DNA from: Coccinella septempunctata
Taxonomy: Eukaryota; Arthropoda; Insecta; Coleoptera; Coccinellidae
Reading direction: 5' to 3'
NCBI RefSeq assembly: GCF_907165205.1
Contig: NC_058195.1
Location: forward strand, 21,100,936 to 21,164,935
Length of the DNA: 64,000 nucleotides
Positions 1-10,598 of this stretch are shown here, piece by piece (position 1 is the stretch's first letter; each line of letters opens with the position of its first letter). Both the position numbers and the translations under genes were made by a program. The notes beneath the pieces are model-generated. The model made no database searches. It had not been told where the DNA came from and was given only the letters and a program-made list of their open reading frames with translations.

Positions 1-325
1 CAACAGTTTTCGAGGAATTGATATCACACTTTACCGAATTGACCACTGAAATCTCAAGTCCTATCTAAACTATCGAACTGAAATTCAACATGTGCATCTC
101 ATTTCGAAAACTATGTGCAGTTTCAAGATTTGGTTCGAATTGATCCAACAGTTTTTGAGGAATTGATATCACACTTTGCCGAATAGACCACTGAAATCTC
201 AATTCCTATCTGAAGTATCGAACTGAAATTCAACAGGTGCATCTCAATCCGAAAACTCTGTGCACTTTCAAGATTTGGTTCGAATTGATCCAACAGTTTT
301 CGAGGAATTGATATCACACTTTGCC

Positions 326-350
326 GAATTGACCACTGAAATCTCAATTC
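326..350. repeat. Short inverted repeat 1 of the monomer (7 bp arms, 11 bp spacer)
   Basis: GAATTGA at 326-332 and its exact reverse complement TCAATTC at 344-350 flank an 11-base spacer. This could fold as a small hairpin or cruciform. It recurs in all monomers that have the AATTGACC and CAATTCC states. Monomers with AATAGACC lose one arm match, and the class containing ATATTTTGTCGAATC changes both arms. This is therefore a common but not universal property. Folding is inferred from the symmetry. Confidence 0.8.
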
Positions 351-388
351 CTATCTGAACTATCGAACTGAAATTCAACATGTGCATC

Positions 389-433
389 TCAATTCGAAAA
401 CTGTGTGAAATTTCAAGATTCGGTTCGAATTGA
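389..433. repeat. Short inverted repeat 2 of the monomer (10 bp arms, 25 bp spacer)
   Basis: TCAATTCGAA at 389-398 is the perfect reverse complement of TTCGAATTGA at 424-433, with 25 bases between. Each arm contains the self-complementary TTCGAA. Monomers with TCATTTCG or TCAATCCG have one mismatch in the left arm. Monomers with GGGGAGAATTGG lose the right arm beyond GAATTG. Dyad symmetries of this size have been reported as enriched in centromeric satellites lacking a CENP-B site; a function here is inference. Confidence 0.8.
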
Positions 434-441
434 TCAAACAG
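431..441 (+). repeat. Head marker motif of the higher-order units (first of 20)
   Basis: TGATCAAACAG replaces the usual TGATCCAACAG and follows a monomer ending GTGTGAAATTT (or GTGTGGAATTT), usually with ATTCGG upstream. I find this combination 20 times, starting at 431, 4789, 6671, 11029, 12475, 16385, 20044, 23987, 30827, 33605, 35063, 36231, 40734, 44652, 46110, 49885, 52639, 59307, 62353 and 63803. The copies at 52639 and 62353 read TGGTCAAACAG. Intervals are close to whole numbers of monomers, from 8 to 47. A TGATCAAAC near 30101 sits in a different context and is not counted. Confidence 0.9.
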
Positions 442-580
442 TTTTCGAGGAATTGATATCACACTTTGCCGAATTGACCACTGAAATCTCAATTCCTATC
501 TGAACTATCGAACTGAAATTCAACCTGTGCATCTCAATTCGAAAACTATGTGCAGTTTCAAGATTTGGGGAGAATTGGTC

Positions 581-600
581 CAACAATTGTTAATGAATTG
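581..600 (+). repeat. Second class marker, CAACAATTGTTAATGAATTG (first of 18)
   Basis: This marker replaces the usual CAACAGTTTTCGAGGAATTG. It lies 150 bp after 15 of the 20 head markers and also occurs three times without one. Starts are 581, 4939, 6821, 11179, 12625, 20194, 24137, 30973, 36381, 40884, 50035, 52789, 53804, 55399, 57139, 59457, 62503 and 63953. It contains the palindrome CAATTG and removes the CpG at monomer position 11. The same monomer usually carries AATAGTCC, and at most sites TTGCTATC and AAATTAAACATGTGCTTCTC. The heads at 16385, 33605, 35063, 44652 and 46110 lack it and have the ordinary sequence instead, which defines a sublineage. Confidence 0.9.
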
Positions 601-3600
601 ATATCACACTTTGCCGAATAGTCCACTGAAATCTCAATTGCTATCTGAACTTTCGAACTGAAATTAAACATGTGCTTCTCATTTCGAAAACTATGTGCAG
701 TTTCAAGATTTGGTTCGAATTCATCCAACAGTTTTCGAGGAATTGATATCACACTTTGCCGAATTGACCACTGAAATCTCAATTCCTATCCAAACTATCG
801 AACTGAAATTAAACATGTGCTTCTCAATTCGAAAACTGTGTAAAATTTCAAGATTTGGTTCGAATTGATCCAACAGTTTTCGAGGAATTGATATCACACT
901 TTGCCGAATTGACCACTGAAATCTCAATTCCTATCTGAACTATCGGACTGAAATTCAACATGTGCATCTCAATTCGAAAACTGTGTAAAATTTCAAGATT
1001 TGGTTCGAATTGATCCAACAGTTTTCGAGGAATTGATATCACACTTTGCCGAATTGACTACTGAAATCTCAATTCCTATCTGAACTATCGAACTGAAATT
1101 CAACATATGCATCTCAATTCGAAAACTATGTGCAGTTTCAAGACTTGGGGAGAATTGGTCCAACAGTTTTTGAGGAATTGATATCACACTTTGCCGAATA
1201 GACCACTGAAATCTCAATTGCTATCTGAACTATCGAACTGAAATTAAACATGTGCATCTCATTTCCAAAAATTATGTGCAGTTTCAAGATTTGGTTCGAA
1301 TTGATCCAACAGTTTTCGAGCAATTGATATCACACTTTGCCGAATTGACCACTGAAATCTCAATTCCTATCTGAACTATCGGACTGAAATTCAACATGTG
1401 CATCTCAATTCGAAAACTGTGTAAAATTTCAAGATTTGGTTCGAATTGATCCAACAGTTTTCGAGGAATTGATATCACACTTTGCCGAATTGACTACTGA
1501 AATCTCAATTCCTATCTGAACTATCGAACTGAAATTCAACATGTGCATCTCAATTCGAAAACTATGTGCAGTTTCAAGATTTGGGGCGAATTGGTCCAAC
1601 AGTTTTTGAGGAATTGATATCACACTTTGCCGAATAGACCACTGAAATCTCAATTGCTATCTGAACTATCGAACTGAAATTAAACATGTGCATCTCATTT
1701 CCAAAAATTATGTGCAGTTTCAAGATTTGGTTCGAATTGATCCAACAGTTTTCGAGCAATTGATATCACACTTTGCCGAATAGACCACTGAAATCTCAAT
1801 TCCTATCTGAACTATCGAACTGAAATTCAACAGGTGCATCTCAATCCGAAAACTATGTGCAGTTTCAAGATTTTGTTCGAATTGATCCAACAGTTTTCGA
1901 GGAATTGAAATGATATTTTGTCGAATCAACTACTGAAATCTCCATTCCTATCAGAACTATCGATCTGAAATTCAACATGTGCATCTCATTTCGAAAACTA
2001 TGTGCAGTTTCAAGATTTGGTTCGAATTGATCCAACAGTTTTTGAGGAATTGATATCACACTTTGCCGAATTGACCACTGAAATCTCAATTCCTATCTGA
2101 ATTATCGGACTGAATTTCAACATGTGCATCTCAATTCGAAAACTGTGTAAAATTTCAAGATTTGGTTCGAATTGATCCAACAGTTTTCGAGGAATTGATA
2201 TCACACTTTGCCGAATTGACCACTGAAATCTCAATTCCTATCTGAACTATCGAACTGAAATTCAACATGTGCATCTCATTTCGAAAACTATGTGCAGTTT
2301 CAAGATTTGGTTCGAATTGATCCAACAGTTTTTGAGGAATTGATATCACACTTTGCCGAATAGACCACTGAAATCTCAATTCCTAACTGAACTATCGAAC
2401 TGAAATTCAACAGGTGCATCTCAATCCGAAAACTTTGTGCAGTTTCAAGATTTGGTTCGAATTGATCCAATAATTCCTTAGGAATTGAAATGATATTTTG
2501 TCGAATCAACTACCTACTGAAATCTCCATTCCTAACAGAACTATCGATCTGAAATTCAACATGTGCATCTCATTTCGAAAACTATGTGCAGTTTCAAGAT
2601 TTGGTTCCAATTGATCCAACAGTTTTCGAGGAATTGATATCACACTTTGCCGAATTGACCACTGAAATCTCAATTCCTATCTGAACTATCGAACTGAAAT
2701 TCAACATATGCATCTCAATTCGAAAACTATGTGCAGTTTCAAGACTTGGGGAGAATTGGTCCAACAGTTTTTGAGGAATTGATATCACACTTTGCCGAAT
2801 AGACCACTGAAATCTCAATTGTTGGCTGAACTATCGAACTGAAATTAAACATGTGCATCTCATTTCGAAAATTATGTGCAGTTTCAAGATTTGGTTCGAA
2901 TTGATCCAACAGTTTTCGAGGAATTGATATCACACTTTACCGAATTGACCACTGAAATCTCAAGTCTTATCTAAACTATCGAACTGAAATTCAACACGTG
3001 CATCCCAATTCGAAAACTGTGTAAAATTTCAAGATTTGGTTCGAATTGATCCAACAGTTTTCGAAGAATTGATATCACACTTTGCCGAATTGACCACTGA
3101 AATCTTAATTCCTATCAGAACTATCGAACTGAAATTCAACATGTGCATCTCAATTCGTGAACTATGTGCAGTTTCAAGATTTGGTTCGAATTGATCCAAC
3201 AGTTTTTAGGAGTTGATATCACACTTTGCCGAATTGACCACTGAAATCTCAATCCTTATCAAAACTATCGAACTGAAATTCAACATGTGCATCTCAATTC
3301 GAAAACTATGTGCAGTTTCAAAATTTGGTTCGAATTGATCCAACAGTTTTTAGGAATTGATATCACACTTTGCCGAATTGACCACTGAAATCTCCATTCC
3401 TATCAGAACTATCGATCTGAAATTCAACATGTGCATCTCATTTCGAAAACTATGTGCAGTTTCAAGATTTGGTTCCAATTGATCCAACAGTTTTCGAGGA
3501 ATTGATATCACACTTTGCCGAATAGACCACTGAAATCTCAATTCCTATCTGAACAATCGAACTGAAATTCAACAGGTGCATCTCAATCCGAAAACTATGT

Positions 3601-4358
3601 GCAGTTTCAAGATTTGGTTCGAATTGATCCAACAGTTTTCGAGGAATTGAAATGATATTTTGTCGAATCGACTACTGAAATCTCCATTCCTATCAGAACT
3701 ATCGATCTGAAATTCAACATGTGCATCTCATTTCGAAAACTATGTGCAGTTTCAAGATTTGGTTCGAATTGATCCAACAGTTTTTGAGGAATTGATATCA
3801 CACTTTGCCGAATTGACCACTGAAATCTCAATTCCTATCTGAACTATCGAACTGAATTTCAACATGTGCATCTCAATTCGAAAACTGTGTAAAATTTCAA
3901 GATTTGGTTCGAATTGATCCAACAGTTTTCGAGGAATTGATATCACACTTTGCCGAATTGACCACTGAAATCTCAATTCCTATCTGAACTATCGAACTGA
4001 AATTCAACATGTGCATCTCATTTCGAAAACTATGTGCAGTTTCAAGATTTGGTTCGAATTGATCCAACAGTTTTTGAGGAATTGATATCACACTTTGCCG
4101 AATAGACCACTGAAATCTCAATTCCTATCTGAACTATCGAACTGAAATTCAACAGGTGCATCTCAATCCGAAAACTTTGTGCAGTTTCAAGATTTGGTTC
4201 GAATTGATCCAATAATTCCTTAGGAATTGAAATGATATTTTGTCGAATCAACTACCTACTGAAATCTCCATTCCTATCAGAACTATCGATCTGAAATTCA
4301 ACATGTGCATCTCATTTCGAAAACTATGTGCAGTTTCAAGATTTAGTTCCAATTGATC

Positions 4359-6240
4359 CAACAGTTTTCGAGGAATTGATATCACACTTTACCGAATTGA
4401 CCACTGAAATCTCAAGTCCTATCTAAACTATCGAACTGAAATTCAACATGTGCATCTCATTTCGAAAACTATGTGCAGTTTCAAGATTTGGTTCGAATTG
4501 ATCCAACAGTTTTTGAGGAATTGATATCACACTTTGCCGAATAGACCACTGAAATCTCAATTCCTATCTGAACTATCGAACTGAAATTCAACAGGTGCAT
4601 CTCAATCCGAAAACTCTGTGCAGTTTCAAGATTTGGTTCGAATTGATCCAACAGTTTTCGAGGAATTGATATCACACTTTGCCGAATTGACCACTGAAAT
4701 CTCAATTCCTATCTGAACTATCGAACTGAAATTCAACATGTGCATCTCAATTCGAAAACTGTGTGAAATTTCAAGATTCGGTTCGAATTGATCAAACAGT
4801 TTTCGAGGAATTGATATCACACTTTGCCGAATTGACCACTGAAATCTCAATTCCTATCTGAACTATCGAACTGAAATTCAACCTGTGCATCTCAATTCGA
4901 AAACTATGTGCAGTTTCAAGATTTGGGGAGAATTGGTCCAACAATTGTTAATGAATTGATATCACACTTTGCCGAATAGTCCACTGAAATCTCAATTGCT
5001 ATCTGAACTGAAATTAAACATGTGCTTCTCATTTCGAAAACTATGTGCAGTTTCAAGATTTGGTTCGAATTCATCCAACAGTTTTCGAGGAATTGATATC
5101 ACACTTTGCCGAATTGACCACTGAAATCTCAATTCCTATCCAAACTATCGAACTGAAATTCAACATGTGCATCTCAATTCGAAAACTGTGTAAAATTTCA
5201 AGATTTGGTTCGAATTGATCCAACAGTTTTCGAGGAATTGATATCACACTTTGCCGAATTGACCACTGAAATCTCAATTCCTATCTGAACTATCGGACTG
5301 AAATTCAACATGTGCATCTCAATTCGAAAACTGTGTAAAATTTCAAGATTTGGTTCGAATTGATCCAACAGTTTTCGAGGAATTGATATCACACTTTGCC
5401 GAATTGACTACTGAAATCTCAATTCCTATCTGAACTATCGAACTGAAATTCAACATATGCATCTCAATTCGAAAACTATGTGCAGTTTCAAGACTTGGGG
5501 AGAATTGGTCCAACAGTTTTTGAGGAATTGATATCACACTTTGCCGAATAGACCACTGAAATCTCAATTGCTATCTGAACTATCGAACTGAAATTAAACA
5601 TGTGCATCTCATTTCCAAAAATTACGTGCAGTTTCAAGATTTGGTTCGAATTGATCTAACAGTTTTCGAGCAATTGATATCACACTTTGCCGAATAGACC
5701 ACTGAAATCTCAATTCCTATCTCAACTATCGAACTGAAATTCAACAGGTGCATCTCAATCCGAAAACTATGTGCAGTTTCAAGATTTGGTTCGAATTGAT
5801 CCAACAGTTTTCGAGGAATTGAAATGATATTTTGTCGAATCAACTACTGAAATCTCCATTCCTATCAGAACTATCGATCTGAAATTCAACAAGTGCATCT
5901 CATTTCGAAAACTATGTGCAGTTTCAAGATTTGGTTCGAATTGATCCAACAGTTTTTGAGGAATTGATATCACACTTTGCCGAATTGACCACTGAAATCT
6001 CAATTCCTATCTGAATTATCGAACTGAAATTCAACAGGTGCATCTCAATCCGAAAACTTTGTGCAGTTTCAAGATTTGGTTCGAATTGATCCAATAATTC
6101 CTTAGGAATTGAAATGATATTTTGTCGAATCAACTACCTACTGAAATCTCCATTCCTATCAGAACTATCGATCTGAAATTCAACATGTGCATCTCATTTC
6201 GAAAACTATGTGCAGTTTCAAGATTTAGTTCCAATTGATC
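4359..6240 (+). repeat. Higher-order unit 2, truncated, 13 monomers
   Basis: It starts like unit 1 and matches its first part at an offset of 4358. It carries an 8 bp deletion near 5008 and then skips monomers relative to unit 1: the offset drops to 3914, a loss of three monomers. It rejoins the tail with TAATTCCTTAGG near 6090. The missing segments are whole monomers, which fits in-register unequal exchange. The following unit begins exactly at 6241. Confidence 0.85.
5001..5016 (+). other. 8 bp deletion marker between GAACT repeats (first of three)
   Basis: Related monomers read GAACTTTCGAACT, with GAACT twice at 8 bp spacing (647-651 and 655-659). Here, at about 11241 and at about 12691, one repeat plus the intervening bases is gone, leaving CTGAACTGAAATT. 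This is the expected product of slippage or recombination between short direct repeats. The intact form persists at the equivalent sites near 6890, 36450 and 40950, so the deletion is a lineage marker confined to the left part of the window. Confidence 0.88.
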
Positions 6241-9200
6241 CAACAGTTTTCGAGGAATTGATATCACACTTTACCGAATTGACCACTGAAATCTCAAGTC
6301 CTATCTAAACTATCGAACTGAAATTCAACATGTGCATCTCATTTCGAAAACTATGTGCAGTTTCAAGATTTGGTTCGAATTGATCCAACAGTTTTTGAGG
6401 AATTGATATCACACTTTGCCGAATAGACCACTGAAATCTCAATTCCTATCTGAAGTATCGAACTGAAATTCAACAGGTGCATCTCAATCCGAAAACTCTG
6501 TGCAGTTTCAAGATTTGGTTCGAATTGATCCAACAGTTTTCGAGGAATTGATATCACACTTTGCCGAATTGACCACTGAAATCTCAATTCCTATCTGAAC
6601 TATCGAACTGAAATTCAACATGTGCATCTCAATTCGAAAACTGTGTGAAATTTCAAGATTCGGTTCGAATTGATCAAACAGTTTTCGAGGAATTGATATC
6701 ACACTTTGCCGAATTGACCACTGAAATCTCAATTCCTATCTGAACTATCGAACTGAAATTCAACCTGTGCATCTCAATTCGAAAACTATGTGCAGTTTCA
6801 AGATTTGGGGAGAATTGGTCCAACAATTGTTAATGAATTGATATCACACTTTGCCGAATAGTCCACTGAAATCTCAATTGCTATCTGAACTTTCGAACTG
6901 AAATTAAACATGTGCTTCTCATTTCGAAAACTATGTGCAGTTTCAAGATTTGGTTCGAATTCATCCAACAGTTTTCGAGGAATTGATATCACACTTTGCC
7001 GAATTGACCACTGAAATCTCAATTCCTATCCAAACTATCGAACTGAAATTCAACATGTGCATCTCAATTCGAAAACTGTGTAAAATTTCAAGATTTGGTT
7101 CGAATTGATCCAACAGTTTTCGAGGAATTGATATCACACTTTGCCGAATTGACCACTGAAATCTCAATTCCTATCTGAACTATCGAACTGAAATTCAACA
7201 TGTGCATCTCAATTCGAAAACTGTGTAAAATTTCAAGATTTGGTTCGAATTGATCCAACAGTTTTCGAGGAATTGATATCACACTTTGCCGAATTGACTA
7301 CTGAAATCTCAATTCCTATCTGAACTATCGAACTGAAATTCAACATATGCATCTCAATTCGAAAACTATGTGCAGTTTCAAGACTTGGGGAGAATTGGTC
7401 CAACAGTTTTTGAGGAATTGATATCACACTTTGCCGAATAGACCACTGAAATCTCAATTGCTATCTGAACTATCGAACTGAAATTAAACATGTGCATCTC
7501 ATTTCCAAAAATTATGTGCAGTTTCAAGATTTGGTTCGAATTGATCCAACAGTTTTCGAGCAATTGATATCACACTTTGCCGAATTGACCACTGAAATCT
7601 CAATTCCTATCTGAACTATCGGACTGAAATTCAACATGTGCATCTCAATTCGAAAACTGTGTAAAATTTCAAGATTTGGTTCGAATTGATCCAACAGTTT
7701 TCGAGGAATTGATATCACACTTTGCCGAATTGACTACTGAAATCTCAATTCCTATCTGAACTATCGAACTGAAATTCAACATATGCATCTCAATTCGAAA
7801 ACTATGTGCAGTTTCAAGACTTGGGGAGAATTGGTCCAACAGTTTTTGAGGAATTGATATCACACTTTGCCGAATAGACCACTGAAATCTCAATTGCTAT
7901 CTGAACTATCGAACTGAAATTAAACATGTGCATCTCATTTCCAAAAATTATGTGCAGTTTCAAGATTTGGTTCGAATTGATCCAACAGTTTTCGAGCAAT
8001 TGATATCACACTTTGCCGAATAGACCACTGAAATCTCAATTCCTATCTGAACTATCGAACTGAAATTCAACAGGTGCATCTCAATCCGAAAACTATGTGC
8101 AGTTTCAAGATTTTGTTCGAATTGATCCAACAGTTTTCGAGGAATTGAAATGATATTTTGTCGAATCAACTACTGAAATCTCCATTCCTATCAGAACTAT
8201 CGATCTGAAATTCAACATGTGCATCTCATTTCGAAAACTATGTGCAGTTTCAAGATTTGGTTCGAATTGATCCAACAGTTTTTGAGGAATTGATATCACA
8301 CTTTGCCGAATTGACCACTGAAATCTCAATTCCTATCTGAATTATCGGACTGAATTTCAACATGTGCATCTCAATTCGAAAACTGTGTAAAATTTCAAGA
8401 TTTGGTTCGAATTGATCCAACAGTTTTCGAGGAATTGATATCACACTTTGCCGAATTGACCACTGAAATCTCAATTCCTATCAGAACTATCGAACTGAAA
8501 TTCAACATGTGCATCTCATTTCGAAAACTATGTGCAGTTTCAAGATTTGGTTCGAATTGATCCAACAGTTTTTGAGGAATTGATATCACACTTTGCCGAA
8601 TAGACCACTGAAATCTCAATTCCTAACTGAACTATCGAACTGAAATTCAACAGGTGCATCTCAATCCGAAAACTTTGTGCAGTTTCAAGATTTGGTTCGA
8701 ATTGATCCAATAATTCCTTAGGAATTGAAATGATATTTTGTCGAATCAACTACCTACTGAAATCTCCATTCCTAACAGAACTATCGATCTGAAATTCAAC
8801 ATGTGCATCTCATTTCGAAAACTATGTGCAGTTTCAAGATTTGGTTCCAATTGATCCAACAGTTTTCGAGGAATTGATATCACACTTTGCCGAATTGACC
8901 ACTGAAATCTCAATTCCTATCTGAACTATCGAACTGAAATTCAACATATGCATCTCAATTCGAAAACTATGTGCAGTTTCAAGACTTGGGGAGAATTGGT
9001 CCAACAGTTTTTGAGGAATTGATATCACACTTTGCCGAATAGACCACTGAAATCTCAATTGTTGGCTGAACTATCGAACTGAAATTCAACATGTGCATCT
9101 CATTTCGAAAATTATGTGCAGTTTCAAGATTTGGTTCGAATTGATCCAACAGTTTTCGAGGAATTGATATCACACTTTACCGAATTGACCACTGAAATCT

Positions 9201-10598
9201 CAAGTCTTATCTAAACTATCGAACTGAAATTCAACACGTGCATCCCAATTCGAAAACTGTGTAAAATTTCAAGATTTGGTTCGAATTGATCCAACAGTTT
9301 TCGAAGAATTGATATCACACTTTGCCGAATTGACCACTGAAATCTAAATTCCTATCAGAACTATCGAACTGAAATTCAACATGTGCATCTCAATTCGTGA
9401 ACTATGTGCAGTTTCAAGATTTGGTTCGAATTGATCCAACAGTTTTTAGGAGTTGATATCACACTTTGCCGAATTGACCACTGAAATCTCAATTCCTATC
9501 AAAACTATCGAACTGAAATTCAACATGTGCATCTCAATTCGAAAACTATGTGCAGTTTCAAAATTTGGTTCGAATTGATCCAACAGTTTTTAGGAATTGA
9601 TATCACACTTTGCCGAATTGACCACTGAAATCTCCATTCCTATCAGAACTATCGATCTGAAATTCAACATGTGCATCTCATTTCGAAAACTATGTGCAGT
9701 TTCAAGATTTGGTTCCAATTGATCCAACAGTTTTCGAGGAATTGATATCACACTTTGCCGAATAGACCACTGAAATCTCAATTCCTATCTGAACAATCGA
9801 ACTGAAATTCAACAGGTGCATCTCAATCCGAAAACTATGTGCAGTTTCAAGATTTGGTTCGAATTGATCCAACAGTTTTCGAGGAATTGAAATGATATTT
9901 TGTCGAATCGACTACTGAAATCTCCATTCCTATGAGAACTATCGATCTGAAATTCAACATGTGCATCTCATTTCGAAAACTATGTGCAGTTTCAAGATTT
10001 GGTTCGAATTGATCCAACAGTTTTTGAGGAATTGATATCACACTTTGCCGAATTGACCACTGAAATCTCAATTCCTATCTGAATTATCGGACTGAATTTC
10101 AACATGTGCATCTCAATTCGAAAACTGTGTAAAATTTCAAGATTTGGTTCGAATTGATCCAACAGTTTTCGAGGAATTGATATCACACTTTGCCGAATTG
10201 ACCACTGAAATCTCAATTCCTATCTGAAGTATCGAACTGAAATTCAACATGTGCATCTCATTTCGAAAACTATGTGCAGTTTCAAGATTTGGTTCGAATT
10301 GATCCAACAGTTTTTGAGGAATTGATATCACACTTTGCCGAATAGACCACTGAAATCTCAATTCCTATCTGAACTATCGAACTGAAATTCAACAGGTGCA
10401 TCTCAATCCGAAAACTTTGTGCAGTTTCAAGATTTGGTTCGAATTGATCCAATAATTCCTTAGGAATTGAAATGATATTTTGTCGAATCAACTACCTACT
10501 GAAATCTCCATTCCTATCAGAACTATCGATCTGAAATTCAACATGTGCATCTCATTTCGAAAACTATGTGCAGTTTCAAGATTTAGTTCCAATTGATC
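6241..10598 (+). repeat. Higher-order unit 3, 30 monomers (copy of unit 1)
   Basis: It aligns with 1-4358 at a constant offset of 6240 and the same length. Scattered differences include GCAGTTTC against GCACTTTC near 261/6501, CAACATGTGCATCTC against AAACATGTGCTTCTC near 7050/810, and CATATGC against CATGTGC near 7780/1540. Together with unit 4 it repeats the unit 1 plus unit 2 arrangement, so 6240 bp (43 monomers) behaves as a super-period at the left edge. Confidence 0.88.

Larger units (their letters stand above)
291..435 (+). repeat. Reference monomer of the satellite
   Basis: This copy is used as the coordinate frame for monomer positions 1-145 (position 1 is base 291). It differs from the commonest form only around 112-118 (GTGTGAAAT instead of ATGTGCAGT) and at 131 (C instead of T). 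Landmarks are: GATATC at 20-25; a largely invariant stretch at about 20-38 reading GATATCACACTTTGCCGAA; CCACTGAAATCT at 43-54; and TTTCAAGAT at 121-129. CpG sites lie at 11, 35, 74, 105 and 136, four of them inside TCGA. GAATTGA occurs at 15-21, 36-42 and 137-143, and TCAATTC at 54-60 and 99-105. The choice of CAACAG as start is arbitrary. Confidence 0.95.
1..4358 (+). repeat. Higher-order unit 1, 30 monomers
   Basis: The unit begins with a monomer carrying TTTACCGAATT and CAAGTCCTATCTAAAC and ends where the same monomer type reappears at 4359. It contains the head marker (431), the CAACAATTGTT monomer (581), and two-monomer cassettes with CATATGC followed by GACTTGGGGAG. It also holds several ATATTTTGTCGAATC monomers and a stretch near 3190-3360 with shortened TTTTTAGGAGTTG or TTTTTAGGAATTG starts. 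The length is 30 x 145 plus 8, because of class-specific small indels. The unit recurs at 6241 and, with one extra monomer, at 35801. The first base of the window is not necessarily the true start of the family. Confidence 0.85.

Noticed and set aside
300..318. CENP-B box
   Set aside because: The best candidate, TTTTCGAGGAATTGATA, matches only TTCG and the following fixed A of the NTTCGNNNNANNCGGGN motif. The essential CGGG is absent in every monomer class seen.
123..347. Minus-strand open frames of about 60-82 codons, one per monomer, throughout the window
   Set aside because: They recur once per 145 bp and overlap each other in shifted frames. The same bases are read in two frames by neighbouring copies, and there is no signal, domain or regulatory context. 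Their similarity follows from DNA repetition, not protein constraint.
2996..3003. E-box CACGTG in the ACACGTGCATC variant as a regulatory site
   Set aside because: It arises from one substitution in ACATGTGCATC within one monomer class. Nothing to regulate lies nearby, and a six-base match is expected by chance.
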